Shown here piece by piece: positions 58,201 through 60,766 of a stretch of DNA of 64,000 nt. The stretch's first letter is position 1. Each line of letters starts with the position of its first letter. Under the pieces are notes generated by a model, which was not told the DNA's origin, searched no databases, and saw nothing but the letters and a program-made list of their open reading frames with translations. A program made the position numbers and the translations under genes. The stretch lies in assembly GCA_030549495.1 (NCBI GenBank), contig JAUIRK010000463.1, positions 619,001 to 683,000 on the forward strand, in the 5' to 3' direction. Origin of the DNA: Nectonema munidae (taxonomy: Eukaryota > Nematomorpha > Nectonematoida > Nectonematidae).

Positions 58201-58832
58201 GGACTCAGCATTCCGGACGGGCCACGATATCCGAAAGGATGGGTGCGAACGCCACAAACAACTTAACTTAACTTAAATTTACTCATGGTCCCATTCAAAT
58301 ATCAGAAATTAATGGTTGCACATCTGACTACTACACTATTATTTTATACATATCATTTTGGTAACATATAATAAAAAGTATAATCAACGTAAGCAAATTA
58401 ACTTCATCAACTAAACACAAAATATCTAAATTACAAATTAACTAATAAACAAGCTAAATGAGAGAAGAATAAATAAATATTTTTTGCAACAAACTTTTCT
58501 TTTTAGAATACAAACCAAAATAACAAAAAAGTTCAAATATGATTAGTTAATAAATATTTGGACACATAAAAAAATTAAAATTATATCCCGATATAGTAAT
58601 AAATTGTAAAAAAATAAGGAATAGAATTTGACTAAAATTAAAAAGGGCCTTGAATTTCAGGGAAAGAAAAATAAAAGCGAGAAAGAAGAACGTAAAATAC
58701 TAAAACTTATCAAGGTTGTTAAGTATTCATTACTTCACTTCGGCGGTGTTCAATATCTTCAACAGTGTCAAGGACTGGAATATCTTTAACCTCAATCTCT
58801 TCAATATTCTTAATTTCAAAACTTTGACTCAT
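10129..58832 (-). CDS. alpha-Spec: Alpha-spectrin, complete, 41 coding exons, about 2436 residues
   Basis: Alpha-spectrin forms antiparallel heterodimers with beta-spectrin; head-to-head tetramers crosslink actin under the plasma membrane. In order the sequence shows: a short N-terminal partial repeat that serves tetramer formation (residues 1-40, [12 protein letters not shown]), nine 106-residue triple-helix repeats, an SH3 domain (about 990-1045, [18 protein letters not shown] then [20 protein letters not shown]), further spectrin repeats, then a C-terminal EF-hand region (about 2260-2436). Every exon junction was fixed by GT/GC-AG sites and keeps frame; the sum, 2436, is close to the fly protein. 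The vertebrate calmodulin/calpain insert is absent. The start chosen is the only ATG in the first exon that fits family length; the exon runs to 58844, so at least one upstream non-coding exon exists that I cannot locate. Introns range from about 50 bp to 10.8 kb and are full of transposons. Confidence 0.97.
10312..10459 (-). CDS. alpha-Spec: alpha-spectrin exon 40
   Basis: Residues 2345-2394: [20 protein letters not shown], ending EELRS before the donor gtaata. Confidence 0.95.
10501..10776. mobile_element. Small MITE between alpha-spectrin exons 39 and 40
   Basis: The left end reads TAGATGCTTGATTTA and the right end, reverse complemented, reads TAGATGCTTGGTTTA. The 276-bp interior has no coding capacity. 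The outer TA may be the target duplication. Confidence 0.6.
10802..11104 (-). CDS. alpha-Spec: alpha-spectrin exon 39 (EF-hands)
   Basis: Residues 2244-2345: [20 protein letters not shown], then the first EF-hand [17 protein letters not shown] and the start of the second (DVVDPNR). Confidence 0.97.
11619..11721. repeat. Long perfect hairpin (inverted repeat)
   Basis: The left arm 11619-11655 and right arm 11685-11721 are perfect reverse complements over 37 bases (outer end TTGAAAACGTTGAATAAATC). The loop begins and ends with AGCAATT/AATTGCT, so the stem can extend inward. There is no coding capacity; it may be a foldback MITE or an expressed hairpin within the pre-mRNA. Confidence 0.85.
12261..13040. 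mobile_element. Possible hAT-like MITE relic
   Basis: The left end CAGGGATGCGCCGG and the reverse complement of the right end CTAGGAATGCGCCGG are similar, 780 bp apart. No matching 8-bp target duplication is visible, so the assignment is weak. Confidence 0.35.
13434..13696 (-). CDS. alpha-Spec: alpha-spectrin exon 38
   Basis: Residues 2157-2244: [20 protein letters not shown], ending EENLILDN. The intron to exon 37 is 53 bp. Confidence 0.96.
13750..13929 (-). CDS. alpha-Spec: alpha-spectrin exon 37
   Basis: Residues 2097-2156: [20 protein letters not shown], a hallmark of the last repeat. The intron to exon 36 is 54 bp. Confidence 0.96.
13984..14351 (-). CDS. alpha-Spec: alpha-spectrin exon 36
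   Basis: Residues 1974-2096, the longest coding exon: [20 protein letters not shown] and [34 protein letters not shown]. Confidence 0.96.
14352..15724. other. 5' part of the exon 36-35 intron region, nothing recognised
   Basis: 1.4 kb of AT-rich intron sequence (on the minus strand it is the 3' part of the intron). No coding frame, repeat or RNA gene was recognised before the piggyBac remnant. Confidence 0.5.
15725..16342 (+). pseudogene. piggyBac-family transposase fragment
   Basis: In several broken frames the family's central domain is visible: [17 protein letters not shown] and [14 protein letters not shown] (about 15745-15850), then [21 protein letters not shown] (about 16040-16090) and [10 protein letters not shown] with LSKYEV (about 16145-16200). 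These match the piggyBac order DE(S)[15 protein letters not shown] and the late GMDGVD block. Both ends are missing, and stops and shifts are frequent. The fragment abuts the viral relic exactly where the latter's duplicated block begins (16343). Confidence 0.8.
16343..16880 (+). pseudogene. Viral L relic: downstream block, copy 1
   Basis: Shares about 97 percent identity over its first 155 bases with 18253-18407. One change creates a stop just before the intron-like insertion. After the insertion (16497-16593) the L-like frame resumes at 16594 and runs to about 16735, where stops begin. It lies upstream of the block that should precede it in a virus, so this is a separate, truncated copy. 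Confidence 0.8.
16497..16593 (+). other. Intron-like GT...AG insertion in the viral relic
   Basis: 97 AT-rich bases start GTATTTTT and end TTTAATTTAG. Removing them would restore the L reading frame across the site, between a conserved glycine codon split 1/2 and the following lysine. The same insertion, with a lost 3' end, is at the equivalent place in copy 2 (from 18407). Confidence 0.6.
16881..18252 (+). pseudogene. Viral L relic: block through the active site
   Basis: The frames 16898-17098, 17187-17750, 17819-18016 and about 18020-18252 succeed each other as in an L protein: a conserved N-terminal block, a long helical region, motif F (KEREL), motif A and, after further breaks, QKGW and GDNQ. 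At least three frameshifts separate them. The frame from 17187 stays open for 187 codons, so decay is moderate. Confidence 0.82.
18253..18762 (+). pseudogene. Viral L relic: downstream block, copy 2
   Basis: Continues in frame from GDNQ through the same block as copy 1, then into the intron-like insertion at 18407. Its 3' end has been removed: the sequence passes at a shared ATTTATTTAG directly to the point equivalent to about 16677, deleting some 80 bases of L. The following frame (18535-18762) shows a P-K-Q-F-G-G-L-N motif typical of L downstream of the catalytic site. Confidence 0.8.
18763..18979. other. Rest of intron before exon 35
   Basis: About 215 bases of AT-rich intron. Nothing was recognised except the donor side of exon 35. 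Confidence 0.4.
18980..19175 (-). CDS. alpha-Spec: alpha-spectrin exon 35
   Basis: Residues 1909-1974: [20 protein letters not shown], ending SDDYG. The intron to exon 34 is 54 bp. Confidence 0.94.
19230..19328 (-). CDS. alpha-Spec: alpha-spectrin exon 34
   Basis: Residues 1876-1908: [19 protein letters not shown], ending SLTDN. Confidence 0.93.
19329..20630. other. alpha-spectrin intron, exons 34-33
   Basis: 1.3 kb, holding the foldback element at 20240-20503. The rest (19330-20230) shows no coding frame or repeat that I recognise. Confidence 0.5.
20240..20503. repeat. Foldback element built from a 22-bp tandem unit
   Basis: Left half (20260-20350): about five copies of a unit like ACTTCTAAATTGTCTTTTTT. 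Right half (20395-20475): the same unit in reverse orientation. The outer ends also match (TATATAGCATTTTTACTTC and its complement), followed by a (TA)n run at about 20476-20500. The whole can fold into one long stem. Confidence 0.8.
20631..20885 (-). CDS. alpha-Spec: alpha-spectrin exon 33
   Basis: Residues 1791-1875: [40 protein letters not shown]. Confidence 0.95.
20886..22109. other. alpha-spectrin intron, exons 33-32
   Basis: 1.2 kb of AT-rich sequence. No coding frame, inverted repeat or known element was recognised. Confidence 0.5.
22110..22230 (-). CDS. alpha-Spec: alpha-spectrin exon 32
   Basis: Residues 1750-1790: [29 protein letters not shown]. The intron to exon 31 is 55 bp. Confidence 0.94.
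22286..22503 (-). CDS. alpha-Spec: alpha-spectrin exon 31
   Basis: Residues 1678-1750: [18 protein letters not shown] and [16 protein letters not shown]. Confidence 0.94.
22504..24144. other. alpha-spectrin intron, exons 31-30
   Basis: 1.6 kb. Around 23330-23580 the minus strand has a somewhat less AT-rich patch with a short frame (including [20 protein letters not shown]) that looks like decayed coding DNA of unknown origin. Nothing else was recognised. Confidence 0.45.
24145..24375 (-). CDS. alpha-Spec: alpha-spectrin exon 30
   Basis: Residues 1601-1677: [20 protein letters not shown] and [11 protein letters not shown], ending LEADIASHE. Confidence 0.95.
24376..27570. other. alpha-spectrin intron, exons 30-29
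   Basis: 3.2 kb. Patches of more balanced composition at about 24680-24790 and 26360-26960 suggest old insertions, but I could not identify a family. A short CA-rich run lies near 25590. No terminal repeats were found. Confidence 0.45.
27571..27714 (-). CDS. alpha-Spec: alpha-spectrin exon 29
   Basis: Residues 1553-1600: [20 protein letters not shown] and [12 protein letters not shown], strongly conserved. Confidence 0.95.
27715..28436. other. alpha-spectrin intron, exons 29-28
   Basis: About 720 bases of AT-rich DNA. Nothing recognised. Confidence 0.4.
28437..28703 (-). CDS. alpha-Spec: alpha-spectrin exon 28
   Basis: Residues 1464-1552: [20 protein letters not shown] and [16 protein letters not shown]. 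Confidence 0.95.
28776..28974 (-). CDS. alpha-Spec: alpha-spectrin exon 27
   Basis: Residues 1397-1463: [20 protein letters not shown] and [16 protein letters not shown]. The intron to exon 26 is 51 bp. Confidence 0.95.
29026..29174 (-). CDS. alpha-Spec: alpha-spectrin exon 26
   Basis: Residues 1348-1397: [20 protein letters not shown], diverged from the family's FGxxLLxxxHYASPEI but aligned without gaps. Confidence 0.9.
29239..29338 (-). CDS. alpha-Spec: alpha-spectrin exon 25
   Basis: Residues 1314-1347: [18 protein letters not shown] and AEALIDRHR. The intron to exon 24 is 53 bp. Confidence 0.94.
29392..29573 (-). CDS. alpha-Spec: alpha-spectrin exon 24
   Basis: Residues 1254-1314: [17 protein letters not shown], the SYDLQRFLSDYRDL signature. 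Confidence 0.95.
29628..29772 (-). CDS. alpha-Spec: alpha-spectrin exon 23
   Basis: Residues 1205-1253: [13 protein letters not shown] and [19 protein letters not shown]. Confidence 0.93.
30015..30245 (-). pseudogene. Fragment of a multicopy invertebrate protein family
   Basis: On the minus strand, in decayed frames: YFPENC, then [19 protein letters not shown] and [10 protein letters not shown]. This is the C-terminal signature (GERFHQDI...W...ADYCW) of a family with many unannotated copies in arthropods and cnidarians. A longer copy of the same family lies at 31945-33560 on the other strand. It has no known enzyme domain; the repeated, broken copies suggest a mobile or retroposed origin. 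Confidence 0.65.
30429..30520 (-). CDS. alpha-Spec: alpha-spectrin exon 22
   Basis: Residues 1175-1205: [20 protein letters not shown] and AHEVQRFQR. The intron to exon 21 is 57 bp. Confidence 0.93.
30578..30685 (-). CDS. alpha-Spec: alpha-spectrin exon 21
   Basis: Residues 1139-1174: [20 protein letters not shown], ending SIQTQIE as in insects. It runs straight into exon 22 with no calmodulin/calpain insert. Confidence 0.93.
30686..31513. other. alpha-spectrin intron, exons 21-20
   Basis: About 830 AT-rich bases. Nothing recognised. Confidence 0.4.
31514..31712 (-). CDS. alpha-Spec: alpha-spectrin exon 20
   Basis: Residues 1072-1138: [20 protein letters not shown] and [16 protein letters not shown]. 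Confidence 0.95.
31945..33560 (+). pseudogene. Near full-length pseudogene of a multicopy invertebrate family
   Basis: Starts [18 protein letters not shown] (31945), a Cys-rich start, followed by [17 protein letters not shown] and [14 protein letters not shown] (32080-32200), a Ser/Glu-rich acidic linker, SRLKEKNLL, a middle part broken by several shifts, [16 protein letters not shown], and the C-terminal block [19 protein letters not shown] (33160-33200), [18 protein letters not shown] and [13 protein letters not shown] (33420-33470). The order matches complete members found in many arthropod and hydra genomes. There are at least four frameshifts. The CxxC pairs suggest zinc binding; function is unknown. 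It lies in the exon 20-19 intron of alpha-spectrin, on the opposite strand. Confidence 0.75.
33561..34977. other. Rest of the exon 20-19 intron
   Basis: 1.4 kb between the multicopy-family pseudogene and exon 19. AT-rich, with no coding frame or element recognised. Confidence 0.45.
34978..35123 (-). CDS. alpha-Spec: alpha-spectrin exon 19 (end of SH3 domain)
   Basis: Residues 1024-1072: [20 protein letters not shown], the second half of the SH3 with the conserved WW and ALYDY-partner GFVP motifs. Confidence 0.97.
35429..35764. mobile_element. Tigger/pogo-like MITE with TA target duplication
   Basis: The left end starts CAGTAAAACCTACGTTTTA and the right end, reverse complemented, starts CACTAGAACCTACGTTTTA. 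Both are flanked by TA (35427-35428 and 35765-35766). Internal copies of TACGTTTTACG and GGATTTTACG add secondary repeats. The 336-bp body is non-coding, as expected of a non-autonomous relative of pogo-type elements. Confidence 0.75.
36403..36636 (-). CDS. alpha-Spec: alpha-spectrin exon 18 (start of SH3 domain)
   Basis: Residues 946-1023: [16 protein letters not shown], a diverged linker, then [18 protein letters not shown] and [10 protein letters not shown], the first half of the SH3 fold. Confidence 0.97.
36830..37915 (+). pseudogene. Broken gag-like copy of the 48-kb retroelement family
   Basis: Starts with a TATA box (TATATAA, 36844-36850) after TGGGCTCGAC, like the promoter of the element at 47934. 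The frame 36823-37293 is Pro/Ser-rich with a coiled-coil start ([18 protein letters not shown]). Further frames to 37480 contain [19 protein letters not shown], similar in pattern to [19 protein letters not shown] of the other element's first gene. After 37490 the frame is broken and reverse transcriptase is absent. Noticeably GC-richer than the surrounding intron. Confidence 0.65.
37960..38177 (-). CDS. alpha-Spec: alpha-spectrin exon 17
   Basis: Residues 873-945: [20 protein letters not shown], then [20 protein letters not shown]. Donor TAT-gtaacc, inferred from the frame of exon 18. Confidence 0.93.
38571..38940. repeat. Three-copy tandem repeat, period about 120-140 bp
   Basis: The core CCCATTTTCAAGTATGCTGA recurs at about 38588 and 38718 and, diverged, at about 38856, each preceded by ATAAAGTTTTTTACAC-like sequence. 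The copies diverge progressively, so it is an old tandem duplication within an alpha-spectrin intron. Confidence 0.75.
38998..39315. repeat. Second tandem repeat, period about 140-150 bp
   Basis: The unit begins CATGTAAAATT and includes AATATTTTTGGAGA, AAATTTGATTGA and GAGTCCAGAAATGAA. Two full copies and part of a third (38998, 39150, 39290). Confidence 0.7.
39316..40069. other. Rest of intron, exons 17-16
   Basis: AT-rich intron sequence after the two tandem repeats. No element recognised. Confidence 0.4.
40070..40192 (-). CDS. alpha-Spec: alpha-spectrin exon 16
   Basis: Residues 832-873: [17 protein letters not shown]. The intron to exon 15 is 57 bp. Confidence 0.93.
40250..40392 (-). 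CDS. alpha-Spec: alpha-spectrin exon 15
   Basis: Residues 784-832 with [20 protein letters not shown], the [12 protein letters not shown] signature. Confidence 0.95.
40393..41393. other. alpha-spectrin intron, exons 15-14
   Basis: 1.0 kb, very AT-rich. Nothing recognised. Confidence 0.4.
41394..41563 (-). CDS. alpha-Spec: alpha-spectrin exon 14
   Basis: Residues 728-784, starting [15 protein letters not shown]; clearly the family's DLTSVQNLQKKHALL but diverged. Confidence 0.92.
41564..42133. other. alpha-spectrin intron, exons 14-13
   Basis: 570 bases. Nothing recognised. Confidence 0.4.
42134..42308 (-). CDS. alpha-Spec: alpha-spectrin exon 13
   Basis: Residues 669-727: [19 protein letters not shown], ending DDTGK. 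Confidence 0.95.
42531..42847 (-). CDS. alpha-Spec: alpha-spectrin exon 12
   Basis: Residues 564-669 (last codon split): [18 protein letters not shown] and [19 protein letters not shown], a long well conserved exon. Confidence 0.95.
42960..43148 (-). CDS. alpha-Spec: alpha-spectrin exon 11
   Basis: Residues 501-563: [20 protein letters not shown], then [17 protein letters not shown]. The intron to exon 10 is 53 bp. Confidence 0.95.
43202..43339 (-). CDS. alpha-Spec: alpha-spectrin exon 10
   Basis: Residues 455-500 with [20 protein letters not shown], almost the fly sequence. Confidence 0.95.
43400..43501 (-). CDS. alpha-Spec: alpha-spectrin exon 9
   Basis: Residues 421-454, starting [10 protein letters not shown]; aligns with the family's GEIDAxEDSF. 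Less conserved than its neighbours. Confidence 0.88.
43556..43729 (-). CDS. alpha-Spec: alpha-spectrin exon 8
   Basis: Residues 363-420 with [14 protein letters not shown] and ending RHQEHK. The donor is GC (AAG-gcatac), not GT; see findings. Confidence 0.9.
43730..44478. other. alpha-spectrin intron, exons 8-7
   Basis: About 750 bases of AT-rich DNA. Nothing recognised. Confidence 0.4.
44479..44598 (-). CDS. alpha-Spec: alpha-spectrin exon 7
   Basis: Residues 323-362; the third helix of the repeat ([11 protein letters not shown]). The intron to exon 6 is 51 bp. Confidence 0.9.
44650..44794 (-). CDS. alpha-Spec: alpha-spectrin exon 6
   Basis: Residues 274-322, with [19 protein letters not shown], a very conserved helix. 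Confidence 0.93.
44795..45471. other. alpha-spectrin intron, exons 6-5
   Basis: About 680 AT-rich bases. Nothing recognised. Confidence 0.4.
45472..45668 (-). CDS. alpha-Spec: alpha-spectrin exon 5
   Basis: Residues 209-274 (last codon split), with [11 protein letters not shown] matching the family's GAxEVQRFNR start of the next repeat. Confidence 0.93.
45669..46430. other. alpha-spectrin intron, exons 5-4
   Basis: About 760 bases. A few short direct repeats of TTATTAGAAG near 46190-46245; nothing else recognised. Confidence 0.4.
46431..46655 (-). CDS. alpha-Spec: alpha-spectrin exon 4
   Basis: Residues 134-208, including [16 protein letters not shown] and [16 protein letters not shown]. 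The intron to exon 3 is only 58 bp. Confidence 0.95.
46714..46839 (-). CDS. alpha-Spec: alpha-spectrin exon 3
   Basis: Residues 92-133, starting [16 protein letters not shown], the conserved middle helix of the repeat. It is separated from exon 2 by a 10.8-kb intron packed with transposons. Confidence 0.95.
46840..47933. other. Start of the 10.8-kb intron, before the retroelement
   Basis: AT-rich. Contains a C-rich run at about 47508-47530 and a two-copy direct repeat (CTAAGAAAAAAGTATTCGAG at about 47590 and 47643). No genes recognised. Confidence 0.5.
47934..47957 (+). repeat. Left 24-bp terminal repeat
   Basis: Identical to 51006-51029. The flanking bases on either side differ between the two copies, so the repeat is sharply bounded. 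Confidence 0.85.
47947..47954 (+). promoter_or_regulatory. TATA box in the left terminal repeat
   Basis: TATAAATA in the left 24-bp repeat. Initiation about 30 bases on (near 47980) would bypass the ATG at 47965 and make 48049 the first useful start of the gag-like frame. Confidence 0.6.
48049..48627 (+). CDS. Retroelement ORF1, gag-like protein
   Basis: 192 codons from ATG 48049 (an in-frame ATG at 47965 lies too close to the TATA box). Residues about 20-45 form a short coiled coil ([20 protein letters not shown]), then a Pro-rich segment, a helical body ([20 protein letters not shown], then [16 protein letters not shown]) and a basic tail ([10 protein letters not shown]). A coiled coil, helical body and basic tail fit a nucleic-acid-binding capsid-like protein, with no zinc knuckle. 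A broken relative is at 36830. Function by analogy only. Confidence 0.7.
   Translation: MTDIPQSGQPSSGSPTNIFSAISTAEKVDSLSDRMARLEVYLMQLTKPESAEHVPAPIPIEVKQEAMHIPTSTRYPPTELAKKRIEAFQLSLPPQQRNAKDNVILALFRIMERNLDVLSPSDLREVNTLATTACLATQCSWEQAARQMNMSTMSYLGIPVPDVLPPRQPFRATGAATQPKAAPRRRFQGTKK
48533..49513 (+). CDS. Retroelement ORF2, linker protein with Arg-rich tail
   Basis: A 326-codon frame, +1 to ORF1 and overlapping it by 95 bases. It starts with a basic stretch, has two copies of [13 protein letters not shown] (about residues 36 and 59), which coincide with two DNA hairpins, then a long acidic region, and ends with a strongly basic tail ([14 protein letters not shown]). No known domain is recognised. 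It might be translated by +1 frameshifting from ORF1 or from its own start; neither can be decided here. Confidence 0.55.
   Translation: MCCLLDSPFVRPVQPRNRRQRRADDSRARRSKRFFEVLADISNICEARGTPELVPPDREVLADISNICEARVWPVVAFPDRVIDAALDEMEMEQCNSLGQDSQHLSQPTPIADEVPTTTAELHSPDSLNLEVLDTELNPLLINATAIEDALLSISDFPFSVGAPKESASLFDYDSFWLQPNTEDAINNLHISPSPSSPRAQITIPGDLMENLLIDTFGEDFRSLLEAMPAWNPADEEHPEPQLSTPLLAIEQDTADMVRSILSDDLRDNRVENRVGFKVFGQEEGMDSSHLEEHLWTSTIPRRSSGGGNNRTGRSRRRAGRNRRRR
48643..48671. repeat. Perfect 13-bp hairpin, copy 1
   Basis: CCTCGCAGATATT, loop TCT, then its exact reverse complement. It lies 16 bases after the ORF1 stop, inside ORF2. Confidence 0.85.
48712..48740. repeat. 13-bp hairpin, copy 2
   Basis: Same structure 69 bases downstream with one mismatch in the left arm (GCTGATATT for GCAGATATT). 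The two copies belong to an imperfect 69-bp tandem repeat. Confidence 0.8.
49344..51023 (+). CDS. Retroelement pol: reverse transcriptase and RNase H
   Basis: 559 codons, +1 to ORF2 with a 170-base overlap. After an acidic start the RT begins near residue 165. Motifs: fingers [14 protein letters not shown]; motif [13 protein letters not shown] (D plus SAF); motif [14 protein letters not shown]; motif C LYLDDILI; then NKSKSILS and EYLGIIMDF. RNase H follows from about residue 450: first acid in FVDATPD, second in [10 protein letters not shown], third in [15 protein letters not shown], and a last NPADWPSR. All catalytic residues are present. Nothing follows RNase H: the frame ends in the terminal repeat. 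The enzyme would copy the element's RNA to DNA. The DATP and NPADWPSR motifs are unusual among LTR elements and recall hepadna-type RNase H; that relation is my inference. Confidence 0.85.
   Translation: MKTVLDLKYLDKKKEWTPATWRNIYGQVLSPEDPAEEETTAQEDRDAGQGETDAEDSDAESTHSTTPSLANESPISCLKLQHSRPHEMLSSKELQSRSFEACGTVWTAPTELKDKKARRILQHGYTPAIISGKKFGCFSRWMQPHPAQIKFLEDKVLPLLSKLDVIQKTSIKPRIISSVFLIPKKPNKVRFIQNFSFSKELFKLEKLKLDGVTGLIKTNKRFNWACKVDVMSAFYGIRLHASYHSLFGFMIRDKYYLFKRLPMGANFAPAILQYVLGKLIKVFLQKNQSCEVSLYLDDILIKGTDWESTKTFTQEFTQFLQKDCNIKINKSKSILSPQSSIEYLGIIMDFTTKALQLLPKTKERCLEAMELIKESKIPSVSRQDLLVAVSYLNYYLGTVTGLFKNLAWAYTKDFYDEKAAKLYWAFIHKKIHQQFPFQDPLEIPTSCVFVDATPDCIGIATASHDISIPFRKKTRIHFMETLALIIALAWSKDNCMVWSDNVTAIRAWLNGGSKSLITDLCIKFVKDKLPSQRAALYIASDQNPADWPSRASKYVAWAV
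51006..51029 (+). repeat. Right 24-bp terminal repeat
   Basis: Identical to 47934-47957. The pol stop codon TAA (51021-51023) lies inside the repeat's TATAAATA, so repeat and coding end are fused. Confidence 0.85.
51037..51042 (+). terminator. Poly(A) signal of the retroelement
   Basis: AATAAA 13 bases after the pol stop and 8 bases beyond the right repeat. Confidence 0.6.
51567..51760. mobile_element. Small hAT-like MITE
   Basis: The left end CGGTGACGTAGCTAGG and the reverse complement of the right end CAGTGGTGTAGCCA are variants of the common hAT terminus CAGTGGCGTAGCCA. 194 bp, non-coding, inside the larger hAT element. Confidence 0.65.
53050..53122 (+). other. tRNA-like sequence inside the Tigger 5' region
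   Basis: Contains an A-box-like TGGCTAGAGCG and a B-box-like GGGTTTGAATTC 35-40 bases apart, with CTCCGAA between them where an Arg (CCG) anticodon loop would be. The anticodon and acceptor stems do not pair properly, so it is a pseudo-tRNA or the head of a SINE rather than a working tRNA gene. Confidence 0.4.
53229..54856 (+). pseudogene. Tigger/Jerky-type transposase, one frameshift
   Basis: Residues 10-60: N-terminal CENP-B/pogo helix-turn-helix ([38 protein letters not shown]). Residues 70-140: Tc5/CENP-B second DNA-binding domain ([14 protein letters not shown]). Residues 175-400: DDE_1 catalytic domain with aspartates in [25 protein letters not shown] and [13 protein letters not shown], all present. 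A single +1 shift near 54580 ends the long frame at 54662; the other frame continues with an acidic Glu-rich tail to a stop at 54854-54856. So the core enzyme is intact but its acidic tail is out of frame. It would move its own element; no host function is implied. Confidence 0.85.
55759..57640. other. End of the 10.8-kb intron
   Basis: AT-rich. At 56515-56745 are Tigger-like end sequences (ATGCCGGATTAGCT and GATTACCGGATTAATA) suggesting a small non-autonomous relative. At 57060-57300 is a GC-richer patch resembling a decayed hAT MITE. No coding signal. Confidence 0.45.
57641..57814 (-). CDS. alpha-Spec: alpha-spectrin exon 2
   Basis: Residues 34-91. It completes the partial repeat and opens repeat 2 with [15 protein letters not shown]. 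Donor gtaatt, acceptor ctatag. Confidence 0.95.
57815..58733. other. alpha-spectrin intron, exons 2-1
   Basis: At about 57960-58275 lies a GC-richer insert ending in three ACTTA units (ACTTAACTTAACTTAAA), which looks like the 3' end of a LINE or SINE on the plus strand. The rest is plain AT-rich intron. Confidence 0.5.
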
Positions 58833-58844
58833 TTCTTCAATTGC
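58734..58844 (-). CDS. alpha-Spec: alpha-spectrin exon 1 (first coding)
   Basis: Coding part 58832-58734, residues 1-33; 12 bases of 5' UTR follow a good acceptor (ttttag). It ends with the tetramerisation helix motif [10 protein letters not shown], then the donor gtaatg. Confidence 0.9.
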
Positions 58845-60232
58845 CTAAAACAGTATAAAATTATAAAAACATTTAGTGCTTGAGATTATGGATGTTAACT
58901 GGTGGACACCGCTTTACGAATTTTCATCAGGAGAGTAGTAATCGCCTTCTCCCCTTCCCGCTTTAGATTTTATGGCGAGGACGTTATGGTGCAGCCGTTT
59001 TGGCGCAAAACAAATGATACATTCAGATTTCAAATTAACAAAATTCATTTTAATTATACGTTATAAATCAAAAGCGCCATTATTCTCAACATATTTAAAT
59101 ATAATAACATATGTATTTAAATAGAACCATGGGGTAATTGACCAAACAATGAACCTACAAAACCAATCAAATAGAAAGAATTGGAGATTAATATAAACAC
59201 GAAAAAAATCTAAAACTTATGTTAAAAAATGTTATTTTTAATTAATTTGTACATTACCTGAAAAAAATTTAGCGCTTTTATCGATTGTTAACATGCTGCA
59301 ACTTTTTTTATTTTTTGTATAGGATTGATTATTTTTTTATACACATGTAAAAATGGAAAAGAATTTATTTTATCATAAAAAATTTCACTTTTTCTTCTCT
59401 TCATTTTTCCTACTCTATTAAACCATGCCTTGAAAATCCTTTTACATGCGAATAAACATCTTTAACATTTCTCTCCACTACTTGAAAATGACTCGGAAAA
59501 TTTAAAATATTTTTAATTTCAATGCTTTCTGGATTTAAAATATGAAGTAATGGAAGTATTGTCAATTCAACTTTTTTGCAATCGATCATTCTCGAATACC
59601 ATTTGCTTCAAAATTTATTACAATTCTACTTTTATCAAAATTTCTAACTTAAGCATTTTCTTTCTTAATTGATAAACTTTTTTTATTTTAACAAGAACGA
59701 TTATAGGCATTTCTTTATTCTTATCTTTGGCAAAAAAGTTTTCTGCGTAATTAACTTTCCAATTTCCATTTTTCTCCAAAAGGCTTGGTAGGGTATTAAT
59801 ATGCAAGAAAAAAGAACTGTTTTACAGCTGACCAATATTACTCGTATAAAAATGATAATTATCAACAATATTTTTAATCATTGAGAATAACAGCGATAGT
59901 TCTTTTTGATCCATTTTTATATCTTTAAAGTTTTCCTCTTTCTTCAGTATGTCCAAAAATTTCCAACATGGACAGTAAGATAGTGCAAAAAAATTTTTTT
60001 TGAAATATAAAAATTTGTGTTATAGTTCCTTATTTAAGAAATAATCAATAAAGATGCAAAAAAATGTGTCATAACAACTGCAACTTTGTTGTGAAATAAA
60101 ACGATTTTTAAATAAGCAAAATAATGTTGAAAAAATGATGGTTCAAATTGTGATAGCCAAGGTGTTTATGTTTTAATGAAAACATGGAAAGCTTTATTGA
60201 TTTAAAACCCCGTGAAAATGGAGTAGTATACA
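58845..60232. other. Upstream of alpha-spectrin exon 1
   Basis: Intron in front of the first coding exon; the non-coding first exon and promoter are not identifiable and may lie beyond the window. No coding frame or element recognised here. Confidence 0.4.
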
Positions 60233-60667
60233 CAGGCGGATTTAAAGGGGCGGAACCGGCCCCCCTAAAATTGCATTACCAATTGCTTGAAAATTTTTCT
60301 TGATCTAATTCTTTTCGTAGAACTCGAATATTATGATGATTTCTGCAGCTCGTTTTTTAGATTCAATCTTTCTCTAAAGTGAGAAGCCCTACAAAGTTTT
60401 TTATGTTTCAGTCGTAGTTTTAAGTGTGACACTTATTAATTTTATATTATCCAATTTTTTTTTTTATAAATTTATTATTTAAACACATTAAGTTTTACCA
60501 CATCAATTCACTTCGCAGTTCAATAAATTAGGATCGTTTTAATGCTCTCATTCTTCTTTTTGTTTTAAAATTTTTAATAAAGCTTAAATTTATATGCTTG
60601 AAATTTGAGTTCTAGTTTAGTAAAATCCGTCCCCACCCCTCATAATGCCAATATCTAGATCCCCCTG
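60233..60667. mobile_element. hAT-like MITE, 435 bp
   Basis: The left end CAGGCGGATTTAAAGGGGCG and reverse complement of the right end CAGGGGGATCTAGATATTGG share the hAT-like CAGGNGGAT start. The flanks (GTATACAC and GTATATCA) agree only partly as an 8-bp duplication. Non-coding. Confidence 0.6.
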
Positions 60668-60766
60668 GTATATCACTTCAGTTTACTTTGTAATACTGAA
60701 GTACTTAAGATTCGGCATAAAAAGTCAACGAAGAGAGATTACGAAATGAAAAATTTACTCTTTTTT

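Noticed and set aside
58130-58275. Structural RNA or ribozyme
   Set aside because: GC-richer with some pairing, but the trailing ACTTA units point to a LINE/SINE 3' end; no fold could be confirmed by eye.
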